From contig NZ_CP021023.1 of the NCBI RefSeq assembly GCF_002117005.1, forward strand, positions 2,962,995 through 3,026,994: DNA of 64,000 nucleotides, in the 5' to 3' direction. The first letter of the stretch is position 1. Every line of letters begins with the position of its first letter. Shown here piece by piece: positions 37,832 through 47,815 of this stretch. The notes under the pieces are model-generated. The model did not search any database. It saw only the letters and a program-made list of their open reading frames with translations, and was not told the DNA's origin. This stretch comes from Sedimentisphaera salicampi. Its GTDB lineage: Bacteria; Planctomycetota; Phycisphaerae; Sedimentisphaerales; Sedimentisphaeraceae. Both the position numbers and the translations under genes were made by a program.

Positions 37832-37882
37832 ATCGTAAGCAGAAATTTGATTTTAAAGGCTTTATAGCTGGAGGATTAATAA

Positions 37883-39511
<1,629 letters not shown>

Positions 39512-39523
39512 TAAGCAAAATTG

Positions 39524-39558
39524 GCGGGGCGGATAATTATGCCCCGCTTTCTTTTTTC
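39524..39558 (+). terminator. Rho-independent terminator of groESL
   Basis: GCGGGGC (39524-39530) and GCCCCGC (39541-39547) form a perfect 7-bp stem with a 10-base loop, followed by TTTCTTTTTT. It lies 13 bp after the groEL stop. Confidence 0.92.
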
Positions 39559-39632
39559 CTTGAGAAATACGCGAAACTGCGTTAAGCTTTGGAGAATTAT
39601 AAGAGTATTTAGCGGAGGAAGGGAGACAAGAA

Positions 39633-39917
39633 TTGAGATCAGACTTTAAATTTTATTCAGATATGATAGGTAATGCCACTAAGAAGGTAGCAGGGATATT
39701 CCTTGCAGTTGGCTTAGCTCTTCTTGGTTTCAGCATACTTCTGTTTGTATTCAAAATGGTATTTATTTTCATTGCTGCCGCTGTATTTATCGCTGCGGGG
39801 ATATGGTGTGTTGGAACAGCCATAAAGATTTTTATGAGCGTAGGCGGCTCTAAATACAGAGATTCGGAGCAAACCGAGTATCGCGAAAACGTTCGGATCC
39901 ATTATCATAACAGGTAA
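39633..39917 (+). CDS. Small membrane protein, unknown
   Basis: 94 residues from a TTG start preceded by GGAGGAAGGGAG; the next in-frame ATG (39663) has no binding site. One long hydrophobic region (about 17-62) probably forms two transmembrane helices (AGIFLAVGLALLGFSILLF and FIFIAAAVFIAAGIWCV). A polar tail rich in Arg, Glu and Tyr follows. No family recognised. Independent of groESL because a terminator lies between them. Confidence 0.6.
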   Translation: MRSDFKFYSDMIGNATKKVAGIFLAVGLALLGFSILLFVFKMVFIFIAAAVFIAAGIWCVGTAIKIFMSVGGSKYRDSEQTEYRENVRIHYHNR

Positions 39918-40061
39918 AATCAGCAGTTAATTATCCCAGCAAGCGCCTTCAAAGCTCTCAGCCCGCCTCTAACTTTCTGTCATCTGCCCTAAGCTTTGAA
40001 ACCTGCATTATTTCCCCCGTTGGAATCGGAGTATCACGGAGAAGTATAAAAATTAGACAGG

Positions 40062-40099
40062 ATTAAACTGCCGAGCGCGTAGGCCAGCAGCAGTTTAAT
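40062..40099. terminator. Inverted repeat, possible terminator of the minus-strand GH2 gene
   Basis: ATTAAACTGC (40062-40071) and GCAGTTTAAT (40090-40099) form a perfect 10-bp stem with an 18-base loop. It lies between a plus-strand gene ending at 39917 and a minus-strand gene ending at 40175, as expected for a bidirectional terminator. No clear T-run, so moderate confidence. Confidence 0.5.
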
Positions 40100-40174
40100 C
40101 GCTTCTTATTTTACAGGACAATTCTTTGCATTGTTTTCCTAATTGCCGATCATCTTAATCACAATTCTTTAACG

Positions 40175-43100
40175 TTAATCTTCAATAATTGGCTCAATCT
40201 CCGCAACAGCAACTGATGCATCACTGCTATTAGTACTCAGCTTTTTAAATTTCAAAAAGCGCCCCTTACGAGGGCTGGAGAAATGAATCGTCTCTCTTTT
40301 TTCTGATCCATCAAAGCTGCCGGAATGAAGGGCATCGCTCCATGTTTTACCATCCATGCTGACGGAGATTTCATAATCCTTAACCCGAACATGAGCCGCA
40401 TCCTGCCGCGGCAGATAGGTCATACCGTTAATCACTTCTTTTTCCCCAAGGTCGATGATAATCTCCTGCGGCATTTTTTTGTTGTTTTTCCAAGGAGAAT
40501 GCCAGAATGTCTTTTCGTTACCATCAATTGCTTTCAATACCTCATAGCCGGCAGCGGAATCGGATGCGGTTGTCCCGTCGATCATTTTTAATCGTAACGG
40601 ATCCATAAACAGCTCTGACAGGGAGTCGATATCAATCGTTTTGGCTGGTTTGAAGGATTTGCTCTTCATGTAATTAACCAGACTTTTTCTAAGTTGGCGG
40701 GCTGCAGGGCGATTTTTCAGGTCATTGAGAATATCGATCGAGCAGACCATTAGCTTGCCCCGCCCGACTTCTGCTTCCATTAGCAAACCGAGACGGCGCG
40801 GATTAGTCCAATCATCAATAGGCTCAACGATCGCTTTATAATTCTTCGGTAATGAATTAATGACAAGCGGTTTGGAGTTTTCAAGCAGATCATACCATTG
40901 CCAATTTGTATAGTTCTGGGTTGGAAAATCCGCGAGTGCAGGATGCTGGTTATCGCAGTAAATACCCACCGTATGAACTGAACTGCTGCTGAACATAATT
41001 CGTGTCCAGAAGATCGGAGTAAAGCTGCCTTTTGTATTTCCTGCGACGCTTTCGGGACGAGGAACAAGAAGAACAGTCTTTCCTTTATTTAATTTTTGAA
41101 TGGTCTCGTCGTTCCATAACTGGCTTACGATGATTTCATTCGATTTCATTTCTGCCGGTTTTTCGTTGGGATACACCCACATATCCCATGAATTCTCATT
41201 ATCAAGCCCTTCAAGCTTCACGCTTAAATTAACTTGAGAGGCTTCTGTGATTGAGGAAAGAGGCTCTTTTATATTGCCAGCAGTGGTTACATAACCTGTC
41301 GGCAGGTCAATTGGGCCAAAACTGCCTTTGCCGATTATTTTGCCTTTTTTATCGGTCAGGTTCCATTTAACAATTTTTTCTTCCAAATCTTTGGGGCCGT
41401 AATGGGAGATCATAACTTGAGCTTCAAGATCCTGATCGCTTTCCCATACAAAGCTGTCGAATCGGGCCAGCGGCGTAGTTACATTACAGAACTTGTTATA
41501 CTCTTCTGTTGTTACATAGCCTTTGCTTTCCCAGAATTCATCAAAAGAACCAACGGGTGCATAACCCTGACCGGGAAAATCCCGCAGATCGAGCATCTGA
41601 ACACCTCCATATCCAGGTGTTCGCAAAGCTGCTTCCCATGTTGACTTATACAACAGTGTCTGGAACTTCCCTGAAGCCATATAATAATCTTCATAGCGGT
41701 TCAGGGTGCCCCTGTCCCGCATAAAATCTTCGTAGATATCAAGGTAATATGGGTGCAGGCTGCCCTTGTATTTTTTGCGTACATCGAAATTGGGTAAGGT
41801 TGCCCACTGCCCGTCTTCGTGTGTGATAATCGGAATATCACTGTTGTTAATAATGTTGCTGTAATCAAAATCGGTGTCTGATGCACGAACTGAATGGAGT
41901 TTTTTGTCATAAAATTTACCCTGCCCAGTAATAGCGAATTCAGCTTCCTTGCCAAAAATTTTTCTCACATTATCGGTCAGCATCGTTCCATGCGTGCCTT
42001 TTTTATAGTGCCGCAGAAGCTTATCAGCCATGTTCGAGCCTTTTTCCTGCCTCAGTTCATTACCGATGGCCATAAACGCGCAAGAGGGATGATTCCCGTA
42101 TGCCGAAAGCAGCAAGGCTCCCTCTTCGAAAAGCCAATCGTCGGTGGTCTGGTCATTACCAAGACCAACCCACATTGCCATTTCTGATTGAAGCAAAATC
42201 CCTACATCATCGGCGGCCTCAAAGGCGGCCTCGGGCGGACACCATGAATGGTAACGGACATGGTTTAGCCCGCAGGATTTTGCCATTTTATATATTTCGA
42301 CCCAGCTTTCTTTGTCCATCGGCGGGTAGCCTGTGTTCGGAAATATACAGCAGTCCAGTGTGCCGCGTAAAAACAGATTCCGGCCGTTTATCTTTAACTG
42401 ATTGCCGTCTGCATAAATGCGGCGAAGTCCAAATGTTGTCTCATAGCCATCTTCATTCATTTCTCCTGTCGGTATGGTTTGCAGTTGACAACTTAACGTA
42501 TAGACAGCAGGCGTAAACTCATCCCACAAAACGGCGTTTTTGCCCATCGCATAAATTTTTTCGACGTCAATATTCTTTCCGGCTGGTATCCTTGCAGTGA
42601 ACGTTTTGGAGGGAGCCTGATGGCCTTCGCCGTAATTTGTTTTAGCCTGATAATTTACACGAACCTGAACAGCTTTATCAGAGGAATTATTCAAATCAAA
42701 AACGACTTTAGCGGCTGGGTTTTCAGTGTCAATTGTATCAACGGACACTTGATCGATGTGTACCAAGGGACGCGACTCAAGATACATATCTCCGATGATC
42801 CCGTTCCAGTTGCTCTGCGTGTGGTCTGATATGTTATGGCCGCCCGCACCAACATTGATATCTTTGATGCGATTGTCCACCCGAACGGTTATACGATGTT
42901 TGCCGGGAGTGAGATAATCGGAGAGATTGTACTGGTGGGGTGCTGAAATTGAGTTTTGCATTCCTACACGTTTGTTGTCCACCCAAAGCTGCGTTTCCCA
43001 GTGAACGCGTTCCAGGTGCAGAAGGATTGTTGTGTTTTTCCATTCATTAGGGATTTCGACGTCTTTTTGATACCACGCTGCTCCGACATAAACGCGGTCA

Positions 43101-43417
43101 GGCGTCCACCACATCGACTGGCGATAGAGCCCGTTTTTAACGACATAAGGCTCGAATTGCTCGATTTTGTTGACACGTCTGGTATAGCTGCCGTCAACGG
43201 TCCATTTGGTATCAACACTCGGAATCTCACCGAATCCCTGCTCTTGGAGCGAACCGGGTAGTTGCAGTTTGCCGCTGAGCTGCTTCGAAAACCACTTTTC
43301 TGATACTCCAGCATCATTCGCGTCTAATGAAAAACGCCACTGACCGGATAAATCAATATTTTGGGCGCTTACACATATAGCAGCTATAAAAATTGCTGCG
43401 GTTTGAAAGTACTTCAT
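40175..43417 (-). CDS. GH2-family glycosidase with C-terminal discoidin domain
   Basis: 1080 residues, signal peptide 1-18 (MKYFQTAAIFIAAICVSA), start after GAGAGG. Same architecture as the GH2 genes at 3955 and 22780: IDLSGQWRFS sandwich, Ig-like domain, TIM barrel (INGRNLFLRGTLDCC). Acid/base is E454 in MAIGNELRQ and nucleophile E534 in ITHEDGQW. Then the shared module with NWQWYDLLENSKP, and one discoidin domain (about 945-1080; DGNEKTFWHSPWKNN, YLPRQD). Probably secreted and active on beta-linked galactose or uronic acid side chains. Stands alone on the minus strand. Its promoter carries the 21-bp TGCG repeat (element C), linking it to the 19-kb and 27-kb operons. Confidence 0.86.
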   Translation of the reverse strand: MKYFQTAAIFIAAICVSAQNIDLSGQWRFSLDANDAGVSEKWFSKQLSGKLQLPGSLQEQGFGEIPSVDTKWTVDGSYTRRVNKIEQFEPYVVKNGLYRQSMWWTPDRVYVGAAWYQKDVEIPNEWKNTTILLHLERVHWETQLWVDNKRVGMQNSISAPHQYNLSDYLTPGKHRITVRVDNRIKDINVGAGGHNISDHTQSNWNGIIGDMYLESRPLVHIDQVSVDTIDTENPAAKVVFDLNNSSDKAVQVRVNYQAKTNYGEGHQAPSKTFTARIPAGKNIDVEKIYAMGKNAVLWDEFTPAVYTLSCQLQTIPTGEMNEDGYETTFGLRRIYADGNQLKINGRNLFLRGTLDCCIFPNTGYPPMDKESWVEIYKMAKSCGLNHVRYHSWCPPEAAFEAADDVGILLQSEMAMWVGLGNDQTTDDWLFEEGALLLSAYGNHPSCAFMAIGNELRQEKGSNMADKLLRHYKKGTHGTMLTDNVRKIFGKEAEFAITGQGKFYDKKLHSVRASDTDFDYSNIINNSDIPIITHEDGQWATLPNFDVRKKYKGSLHPYYLDIYEDFMRDRGTLNRYEDYYMASGKFQTLLYKSTWEAALRTPGYGGVQMLDLRDFPGQGYAPVGSFDEFWESKGYVTTEEYNKFCNVTTPLARFDSFVWESDQDLEAQVMISHYGPKDLEEKIVKWNLTDKKGKIIGKGSFGPIDLPTGYVTTAGNIKEPLSSITEASQVNLSVKLEGLDNENSWDMWVYPNEKPAEMKSNEIIVSQLWNDETIQKLNKGKTVLLVPRPESVAGNTKGSFTPIFWTRIMFSSSSVHTVGIYCDNQHPALADFPTQNYTNWQWYDLLENSKPLVINSLPKNYKAIVEPIDDWTNPRRLGLLMEAEVGRGKLMVCSIDILNDLKNRPAARQLRKSLVNYMKSKSFKPAKTIDIDSLSELFMDPLRLKMIDGTTASDSAAGYEVLKAIDGNEKTFWHSPWKNNKKMPQEIIIDLGEKEVINGMTYLPRQDAAHVRVKDYEISVSMDGKTWSDALHSGSFDGSEKRETIHFSSPRKGRFLKFKKLSTNSSDASVAVAEIEPIIED

Positions 43418-43498
43418 AAAAACCTCTCTTCACTGATATTCATCTTGTAAATTTCAAAATTCATAAAAGTAGATTGTACCAATAAAATATGGGGCGGC

Positions 43499-43534
43499 TA
43501 CGCATAATTGTATAAAAAAATCGCAAATATGTGC
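43499..43534 (-). promoter_or_regulatory. Conserved upstream element C: TGCG direct repeat at 21 bp
   Basis: Read on the minus strand the site is GCACATATTTGCG, an AT tract with TTTTTATAC, then ATGCGTA. TGCG copies lie at 43522-43525 and 43501-43504 (minus strand), again 21 bp apart. It matches elements A and B over about 35 bp, but not in the downstream part. It lies 82 bp upstream of the GH2 start at 43417, so it is placed as an operator for that gene. Confidence 0.72.
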
Positions 43535-43610
43535 AGACAAGAGATGATAAAAGCGGCTTGGGAGTAAGCCGGTAGTGACAATACTTTCTGTAAATTCGGG
43601 TAGATTATTC

Positions 43611-43825
43611 TGTGCTTAGGGTGAGCAAAGCGAAGGCCTATAGGCAGTTCGTGAAATGTGCGTTCCACGCTTCTTTGCGGATTATGCTGCGGGAATTGCA
43701 GACCGGGCAGCGTACATACTTAGGCGAAATAACTGCAGAAAATATGGTCTTGCCCCGAAAAAATCTGTACTTATGTGTTGAACTCCTCGAATACCAAAGC
43801 TATGATATAAGAATGAAGTTGACAT
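43611..43825 (-). pseudogene. Remnant of an ISL3-type transposase N-terminus
   Basis: A minus-strand ATG at 43825 with AAGGAG before it opens MSTSFLYHSFGIRG, which is the characteristic N-terminus of ISL3-family transposases. The frame then breaks. In another frame VRCPVCNSRSIIRKEAW supplies the zinc-finger-like CPVC motif, and in a third LPIGLRFAHPKH follows, like the usual VPIG stretch. At least two frameshifts and the loss of everything downstream show a dead fragment. No terminal inverted repeats could be assigned. The remaining parts of the 574-bp gap hold only element C and AT-rich sequence. Confidence 0.65.
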
Positions 43826-43991
43826 GGTGCTAACTCCTTGAAATAAATGGTTTATTTTTTCCATTTATGACAGCGCCATGTCTTTCTTTTTGCAATAAAG
43901 TATGCGTTTTTCGGAAGAACCAAAAAAATATTTTCATTTGAACGCCCATTTCCTCATACTTTAATAAATATGTGTTCGGGATATCTGTTAA

Positions 43992-44516
43992 ATGAATGAA
44001 GACTCTCAAAGAACGGAAGAATTTGTAAGGCTGCTCTCTTCAAACCGCGGCAGACTGTACGCTTATATTATGAGCTTTGTAGCAAATCACAATGATGCTG
44101 ATGACATACTTCAGGAAACCACCACTACCATGTGGCGAAAGTTCGAGCAATTTGAGCTGGGCTCTGATTTTCTTGCTTGGGCAGCAACTATTGCCTATTA
44201 TAAAATCCTCGAACACAGAAAAAGGGCAGCAAAGGAATCACGGCTTCAGTTTTGTGATGAGCTCTTCGAGCAGATTAACTTAAGCTCTCTCAAATCTTGC
44301 AGAGATGCAGATGCCTACACTGCCCAGCTTCAGGAAAGTATCCAGACTCTGTCCGAGAAGGATAAAGAATTATTGAGGCAGAGATACTGGGACCAGCTGA
44401 GTGTGAATGAAATCTCAAAGAGGACAGGCAAAACCGTGAGGGCTATATACTACAACCTCGGCAGGATTCACAGCCTGCTTGCCAAGAGGGTTAAGAGGGG
44501 GGTAAACTGGCAGTGA
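43992..44516 (+). CDS. ECF-type RNA polymerase sigma factor
   Basis: 174 residues. Sigma region 2 is visible as LYAYIMSFVANHNDADDILQETTTTMWRKFEQF (in two parts) and region 4 as LSEKDKELLRQRYWDQLSVNEISKRTGKTVRAIYYNL. No region 1 or 3, so it is an extracytoplasmic-function sigma factor of the planctomycete/verrucomicrobial type. Its stop overlaps the GTG start of the FecR-like gene (GTGA), so the two are translated together and probably act as a sigma/anti-sigma pair. Its targets are unknown, but the GH128 gene in the same run is a candidate. Confidence 0.93.
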   Translation: MNEDSQRTEEFVRLLSSNRGRLYAYIMSFVANHNDADDILQETTTTMWRKFEQFELGSDFLAWAATIAYYKILEHRKRAAKESRLQFCDELFEQINLSSLKSCRDADAYTAQLQESIQTLSEKDKELLRQRYWDQLSVNEISKRTGKTVRAIYYNLGRIHSLLAKRVKRGVNWQ

Positions 44517-46126
44517 ACAATCAGATTTACAAAGAGCTTAGAGCATTAACGATAAAGATATTAGAGCAGAACGCCTCTGAAAGAGAATTCAGACGCTTAG
44601 AAGAGATACTTAAAGACGACCCTGCTGCTCAGCGACATTATACAGAGCTCTTGAAAGTTAATACTGCTCTGGAGGATGCGGAGGCCAAGGGGGTTGAAAG
44701 TCATTTTGAAGCTGTTGCGCAAGTCGAGCAGGGCAGAGCAAGGGCGTTTGATAAAAGCAGCGTTGTTTTCCGAAGCAAGATGAAAGGTTCAAAAAGAAGC
44801 TTTGACTTTTCAATTCCGGAATCCAAGAAGAATGAATTTCTCAGAAGGCTTCATCTAACCGCAGCGTGGTTTGCTGCCGGTGCAGCGGTAGTTTTGCTGG
44901 TACTGCTGATAAATTCCCGTCCTGAGCATAACAGTTATCAGGTGGCTGCTGTTGATAAGCTTACTGGTGAAAACATTGGGCTGCGTGAAGGCGGGAAGAT
45001 TTTTAACACAGATCCTTCCGTGAAGCTTTCTGATGGTCAGGCAGCACAGCTTTACACTGCTTATGGAGCTAAGGTTCTGGTGGAGGGGCCTGCTGAGTTT
45101 TCTATGTCTGATTCAGAGCAGCTTGAGCTTGCCTCAGGCAGGGTATTCTGCAGCGTTCCGCAAAATGCGCTCGGTTTCAGAATAAACAGCGAGAAACTCC
45201 GCATAACAGACCTCGGCACCCAATTCGGCCTTGAAATAGCTTCGAACGGTATGAATCATCTTCAGGTTTACAAGGGGAAAGCCTCGATTATCTCAGGCAA
45301 AGAGGGGCAGAGCGTGGAGAGCCGCATCCTCGAGGACGGAGGAGCGGTAAGAGTGAGCGCAGAGGGACGAATTGAGAACGCCGAATTCAGCAGTCATCAT
45401 TTCGCAAGGGAACTCAGCAGCTCAAGCGGTATTCTTTGGCGAGGGCAGAATTTTTCTCTCGCTTCTGTAATAGGCGGGGCAAACGGCCTCGAAGCCGGCA
45501 GGAAAAATATGGCCCTTACGTTCAAAAATTGGAAGCTCCAGCACAACAGCGAATACGGGCACTTGCAGTATTGGGACGGCTTCTCAATGTGGAACAGGAT
45601 AGACCATATTCCATATATCGATTCAGTCTTTTCGACAAGGAGCAACGGCGCCAGCACCCTTTCAACCACCGGACTGAAATATAATTTTCCGCCTTCCAGG
45701 GGCGATATGTTTGTGGGCTTTTCCAACGGTATGGTGAATTGGCGAAGACCCGTCCTTGACGGGATCGATTATTCTAAAGTTGATCAGGAAGTTCTCACTT
45801 TCTGTGCGAATCTGGGAATAACATTCGATATGAACCAGATAAGGCAGAGAATCGAAGGTGTTGAAATTGTCGAATTCAAAACGAGAGTGGGGATCAATGA
45901 TACTGGTATAAAAGGCCTTGCAGATATTTGGGTGCTTATCGACGGCGAGCCGGTTAGAAGAATTGAAAAAATGAAATACAGCGACCCATCCGTGGTTATC
46001 TCAGTGCCTCTAAGTCCGTCCAGCCGCTTCCTCTCGTTAGCCCTCTCCGATGGCGGCGACGAAAATGCAAACGGAGGAGACTGGGCTGTATTCGTATCTC
46101 CTGAATTAGTGCTCACGGAAAAATAA
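44513..46126 (+). CDS. FecR-domain membrane protein, probable anti-sigma regulator
   Basis: 537 residues from a GTG at 44513 (AGAGGGGGG upstream). The cytoplasmic N-terminus (1-110) has the short helical motif seen in FecR-like anti-sigma proteins. One transmembrane helix spans about 115-134 (TAAWFAAGAAVVLLVLLINS). The FecR domain follows (about 150-290; KVLVEGPAEFSM, ITDLGTQFGLEI, VYKGKASI). The C-terminal half (300-537) is a beta-rich extracytoplasmic domain without a recognised family. Likely senses a signal outside the membrane and controls the sigma factor encoded just before it. Confidence 0.85.
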   Translation: MNNQIYKELRALTIKILEQNASEREFRRLEEILKDDPAAQRHYTELLKVNTALEDAEAKGVESHFEAVAQVEQGRARAFDKSSVVFRSKMKGSKRSFDFSIPESKKNEFLRRLHLTAAWFAAGAAVVLLVLLINSRPEHNSYQVAAVDKLTGENIGLREGGKIFNTDPSVKLSDGQAAQLYTAYGAKVLVEGPAEFSMSDSEQLELASGRVFCSVPQNALGFRINSEKLRITDLGTQFGLEIASNGMNHLQVYKGKASIISGKEGQSVESRILEDGGAVRVSAEGRIENAEFSSHHFARELSSSSGILWRGQNFSLASVIGGANGLEAGRKNMALTFKNWKLQHNSEYGHLQYWDGFSMWNRIDHIPYIDSVFSTRSNGASTLSTTGLKYNFPPSRGDMFVGFSNGMVNWRRPVLDGIDYSKVDQEVLTFCANLGITFDMNQIRQRIEGVEIVEFKTRVGINDTGIKGLADIWVLIDGEPVRRIEKMKYSDPSVVISVPLSPSSRFLSLALSDGGDENANGGDWAVFVSPELVLTEK

Positions 46127-46140
46127 TACTCAATTGAAGG

Positions 46141-46992
46141 GTGAACATTATGTTAGACAGAAGAGATTTCCTCATTTCCAGCGCGGCGTTTTCGGCCTGC
46201 GGCCTGAGTGTTTTTGCAGAAGAGCAGGATGGGAAAAAGAAAATAATAACCCCAAAAAAGGGAATCGGCCTTGCTACAAAGCCGGGCAGCGGATGGCTCG
46301 ATAAAATAAAACAGCTCAATGTAAGCTGGCATTACAACTGGGGACTCAAAACTCCTGAGAAAGAGCCCAAATGTATATATCACGTTCCAATGATTTGGGG
46401 GAAATGGGGCGTTGATAAGGCGGCCGAGTATCTCAAAGGCATCAGCAATTCCGGCGCAGCGCAGGAAGTGCTCACATTCAACGAACCGGACAAGAAGAAG
46501 CAGGCGAATATGTCTGTTGAGAAGGCGATAGAGCTCTGGCCGATGCTTGAAAACTGCGGCCTCCGGCTTGGAAGCCCCGCCTGCGTTCATCCGGATACTG
46601 AGTGGATGCTGGAATTTATGGAGCAGGCTGAGAAGAAGAACCTTCGCGTTGATTTTGTTACTGTCCACGACTATGGCGGAGGGAATGCCGAAGGGTTTGT
46701 AAACAAACTAAACGAGGTGCATAAGCTTTACGGAAAGCCCCTCTGGATCACTGAATTTGCCGTTGGAGACTGGAAGGCAAAAAGCGTGCAGGAGAACAGG
46801 CATTCTCCAGCAAAGGTGCTCAGGTTTATGAAGGAAGTGCTTCCTGAGCTTGAGAAGCTCGATTTCCTCGAAAGATATGCATGGTTTCCTGCAAGCAGAA
46901 AAAGCAAACATCTTGGAACATCCGCTCTTTTCAAGGAAGATGGAAGCCTTACAAATCTCGGACGGTTCTATTCAAGATTTGGGGTGAAATAG
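46141..46992 (+). CDS. GH128-type glycosidase (endo-beta-1,3-glucanase-like)
   Basis: 283 residues with a possible twin-arginine signal (DRRDFLISSAAF). A compact TIM barrel of the Glyco_hydro_cc/GH128 type. VSWHYNWGL (58-66), the acid/base E112 in LTFNEPD, HDYGG (173-177), nucleophile E202 in LWITEFAVGDW and ERYAWFP near the end all fit. These enzymes cut beta-1,3-glucans such as laminarin or curdlan. The gene follows the FecR-like gene by 14 bp and is probably cotranscribed. Convergent with the minus-strand ABC gene 18 bp away. Confidence 0.85.
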   Translation: MNIMLDRRDFLISSAAFSACGLSVFAEEQDGKKKIITPKKGIGLATKPGSGWLDKIKQLNVSWHYNWGLKTPEKEPKCIYHVPMIWGKWGVDKAAEYLKGISNSGAAQEVLTFNEPDKKKQANMSVEKAIELWPMLENCGLRLGSPACVHPDTEWMLEFMEQAEKKNLRVDFVTVHDYGGGNAEGFVNKLNEVHKLYGKPLWITEFAVGDWKAKSVQENRHSPAKVLRFMKEVLPELEKLDFLERYAWFPASRKSKHLGTSALFKEDGSLTNLGRFYSRFGVK

Positions 46993-47010
46993 CGGTTTGC
47001 AGAGGGTTCA

Positions 47011-47796
47011 CTAAAGGCTCGCATTTGCAAGGTATCTGCTGCCGATTTTCACAACTTCTACCCGGCAGGCGAATGCTTCAGATAATACCGAATCCTTCAG
47101 AACCTCTTCAGGGCAGCCAGTGATTACTTCCCTCCCGCTCTTTAGCACTGTAACGCTGTCTAAGCTGTCCGGAAGCTCTTCAAGGTGATGGGTAACGGTC
47201 ATTATCGCCCGTTTCCCGTTATTAAGCCTTTTGATGAAATCGAGAATCAGGGCACGATTGAATATATCGAGCCCGCTGGCAGGTTCGTCAAGAAGCAGGA
47301 GCTTCGGCTCTCCAGCTACCGCTCTCAAAAGAAGAGTCTTCATCATCTCTCCTGTTGAGAGCGTGGCGAGCCTGCGGGATTTGAAATGCTGCATTTCGTA
47401 TTCCGCAAGCAGCTCTTCTGCCTTCTGAGATGCCCTCCTGTCCTCGCTCTTCAGCCAGAGGGCAGGCATTATTGTGCCGGTAACGCCGGTTTTGATGAGT
47501 TCGAAAACGGTAAGGTTCTTGGAAAATTCCGGCGTCCTCGAAAGGCTCAAAAGCCCGATTTCCTTTCGAACTTCGGGAATGTTTATTTCTCCGTATCTCT
47601 CGCCGCAGAACCAGATGCTCCCTTCGCTTGCCCAGTCGTAGCCGGAAATAAGCGAGAGCAGGGAAGACTTGCCCGAACCGTTTGCCCCGATAAGCCCGCA
47701 GCACTCACCGCAGGATATCGAGAGGCTGATACCGTCCAATATACGTTTGCCGTATTTATCGAGGCACACGTTTTCCAGACGAATTATTTCGCTCAT
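47011..47796 (-). CDS. ABC transporter ATP-binding protein without a permease partner
   Basis: 261 residues. Walker A GANGSGKSS (38-46), signature LSTGEMMK, Walker B LLLLDEP, and the switch histidine in TVTHH are all intact. Domain layout resembles single-domain ATPases such as the YlmA/ModF-like group. No membrane subunit lies next to it. It is the last gene of the minus-strand run and starts 19 bp after yidC. It may act with a distant permease or in a non-transport role; substrate unknown. Confidence 0.85.
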   Translation of the reverse strand: MSEIIRLENVCLDKYGKRILDGISLSISCGECCGLIGANGSGKSSLLSLISGYDWASEGSIWFCGERYGEINIPEVRKEIGLLSLSRTPEFSKNLTVFELIKTGVTGTIMPALWLKSEDRRASQKAEELLAEYEMQHFKSRRLATLSTGEMMKTLLLRAVAGEPKLLLLDEPASGLDIFNRALILDFIKRLNNGKRAIMTVTHHLEELPDSLDSVTVLKSGREVITGCPEEVLKDSVLSEAFACRVEVVKIGSRYLANASL

Positions 47797-47815
47797 CTTT
47801 CAATACACCCGCTGT

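Noticed and set aside
43612-43833. 72-codon plus-strand frame
   Set aside because: The opposite strand carries recognisable ISL3 transposase remnants over the same bases, and the plus frame has no binding site or similarity.
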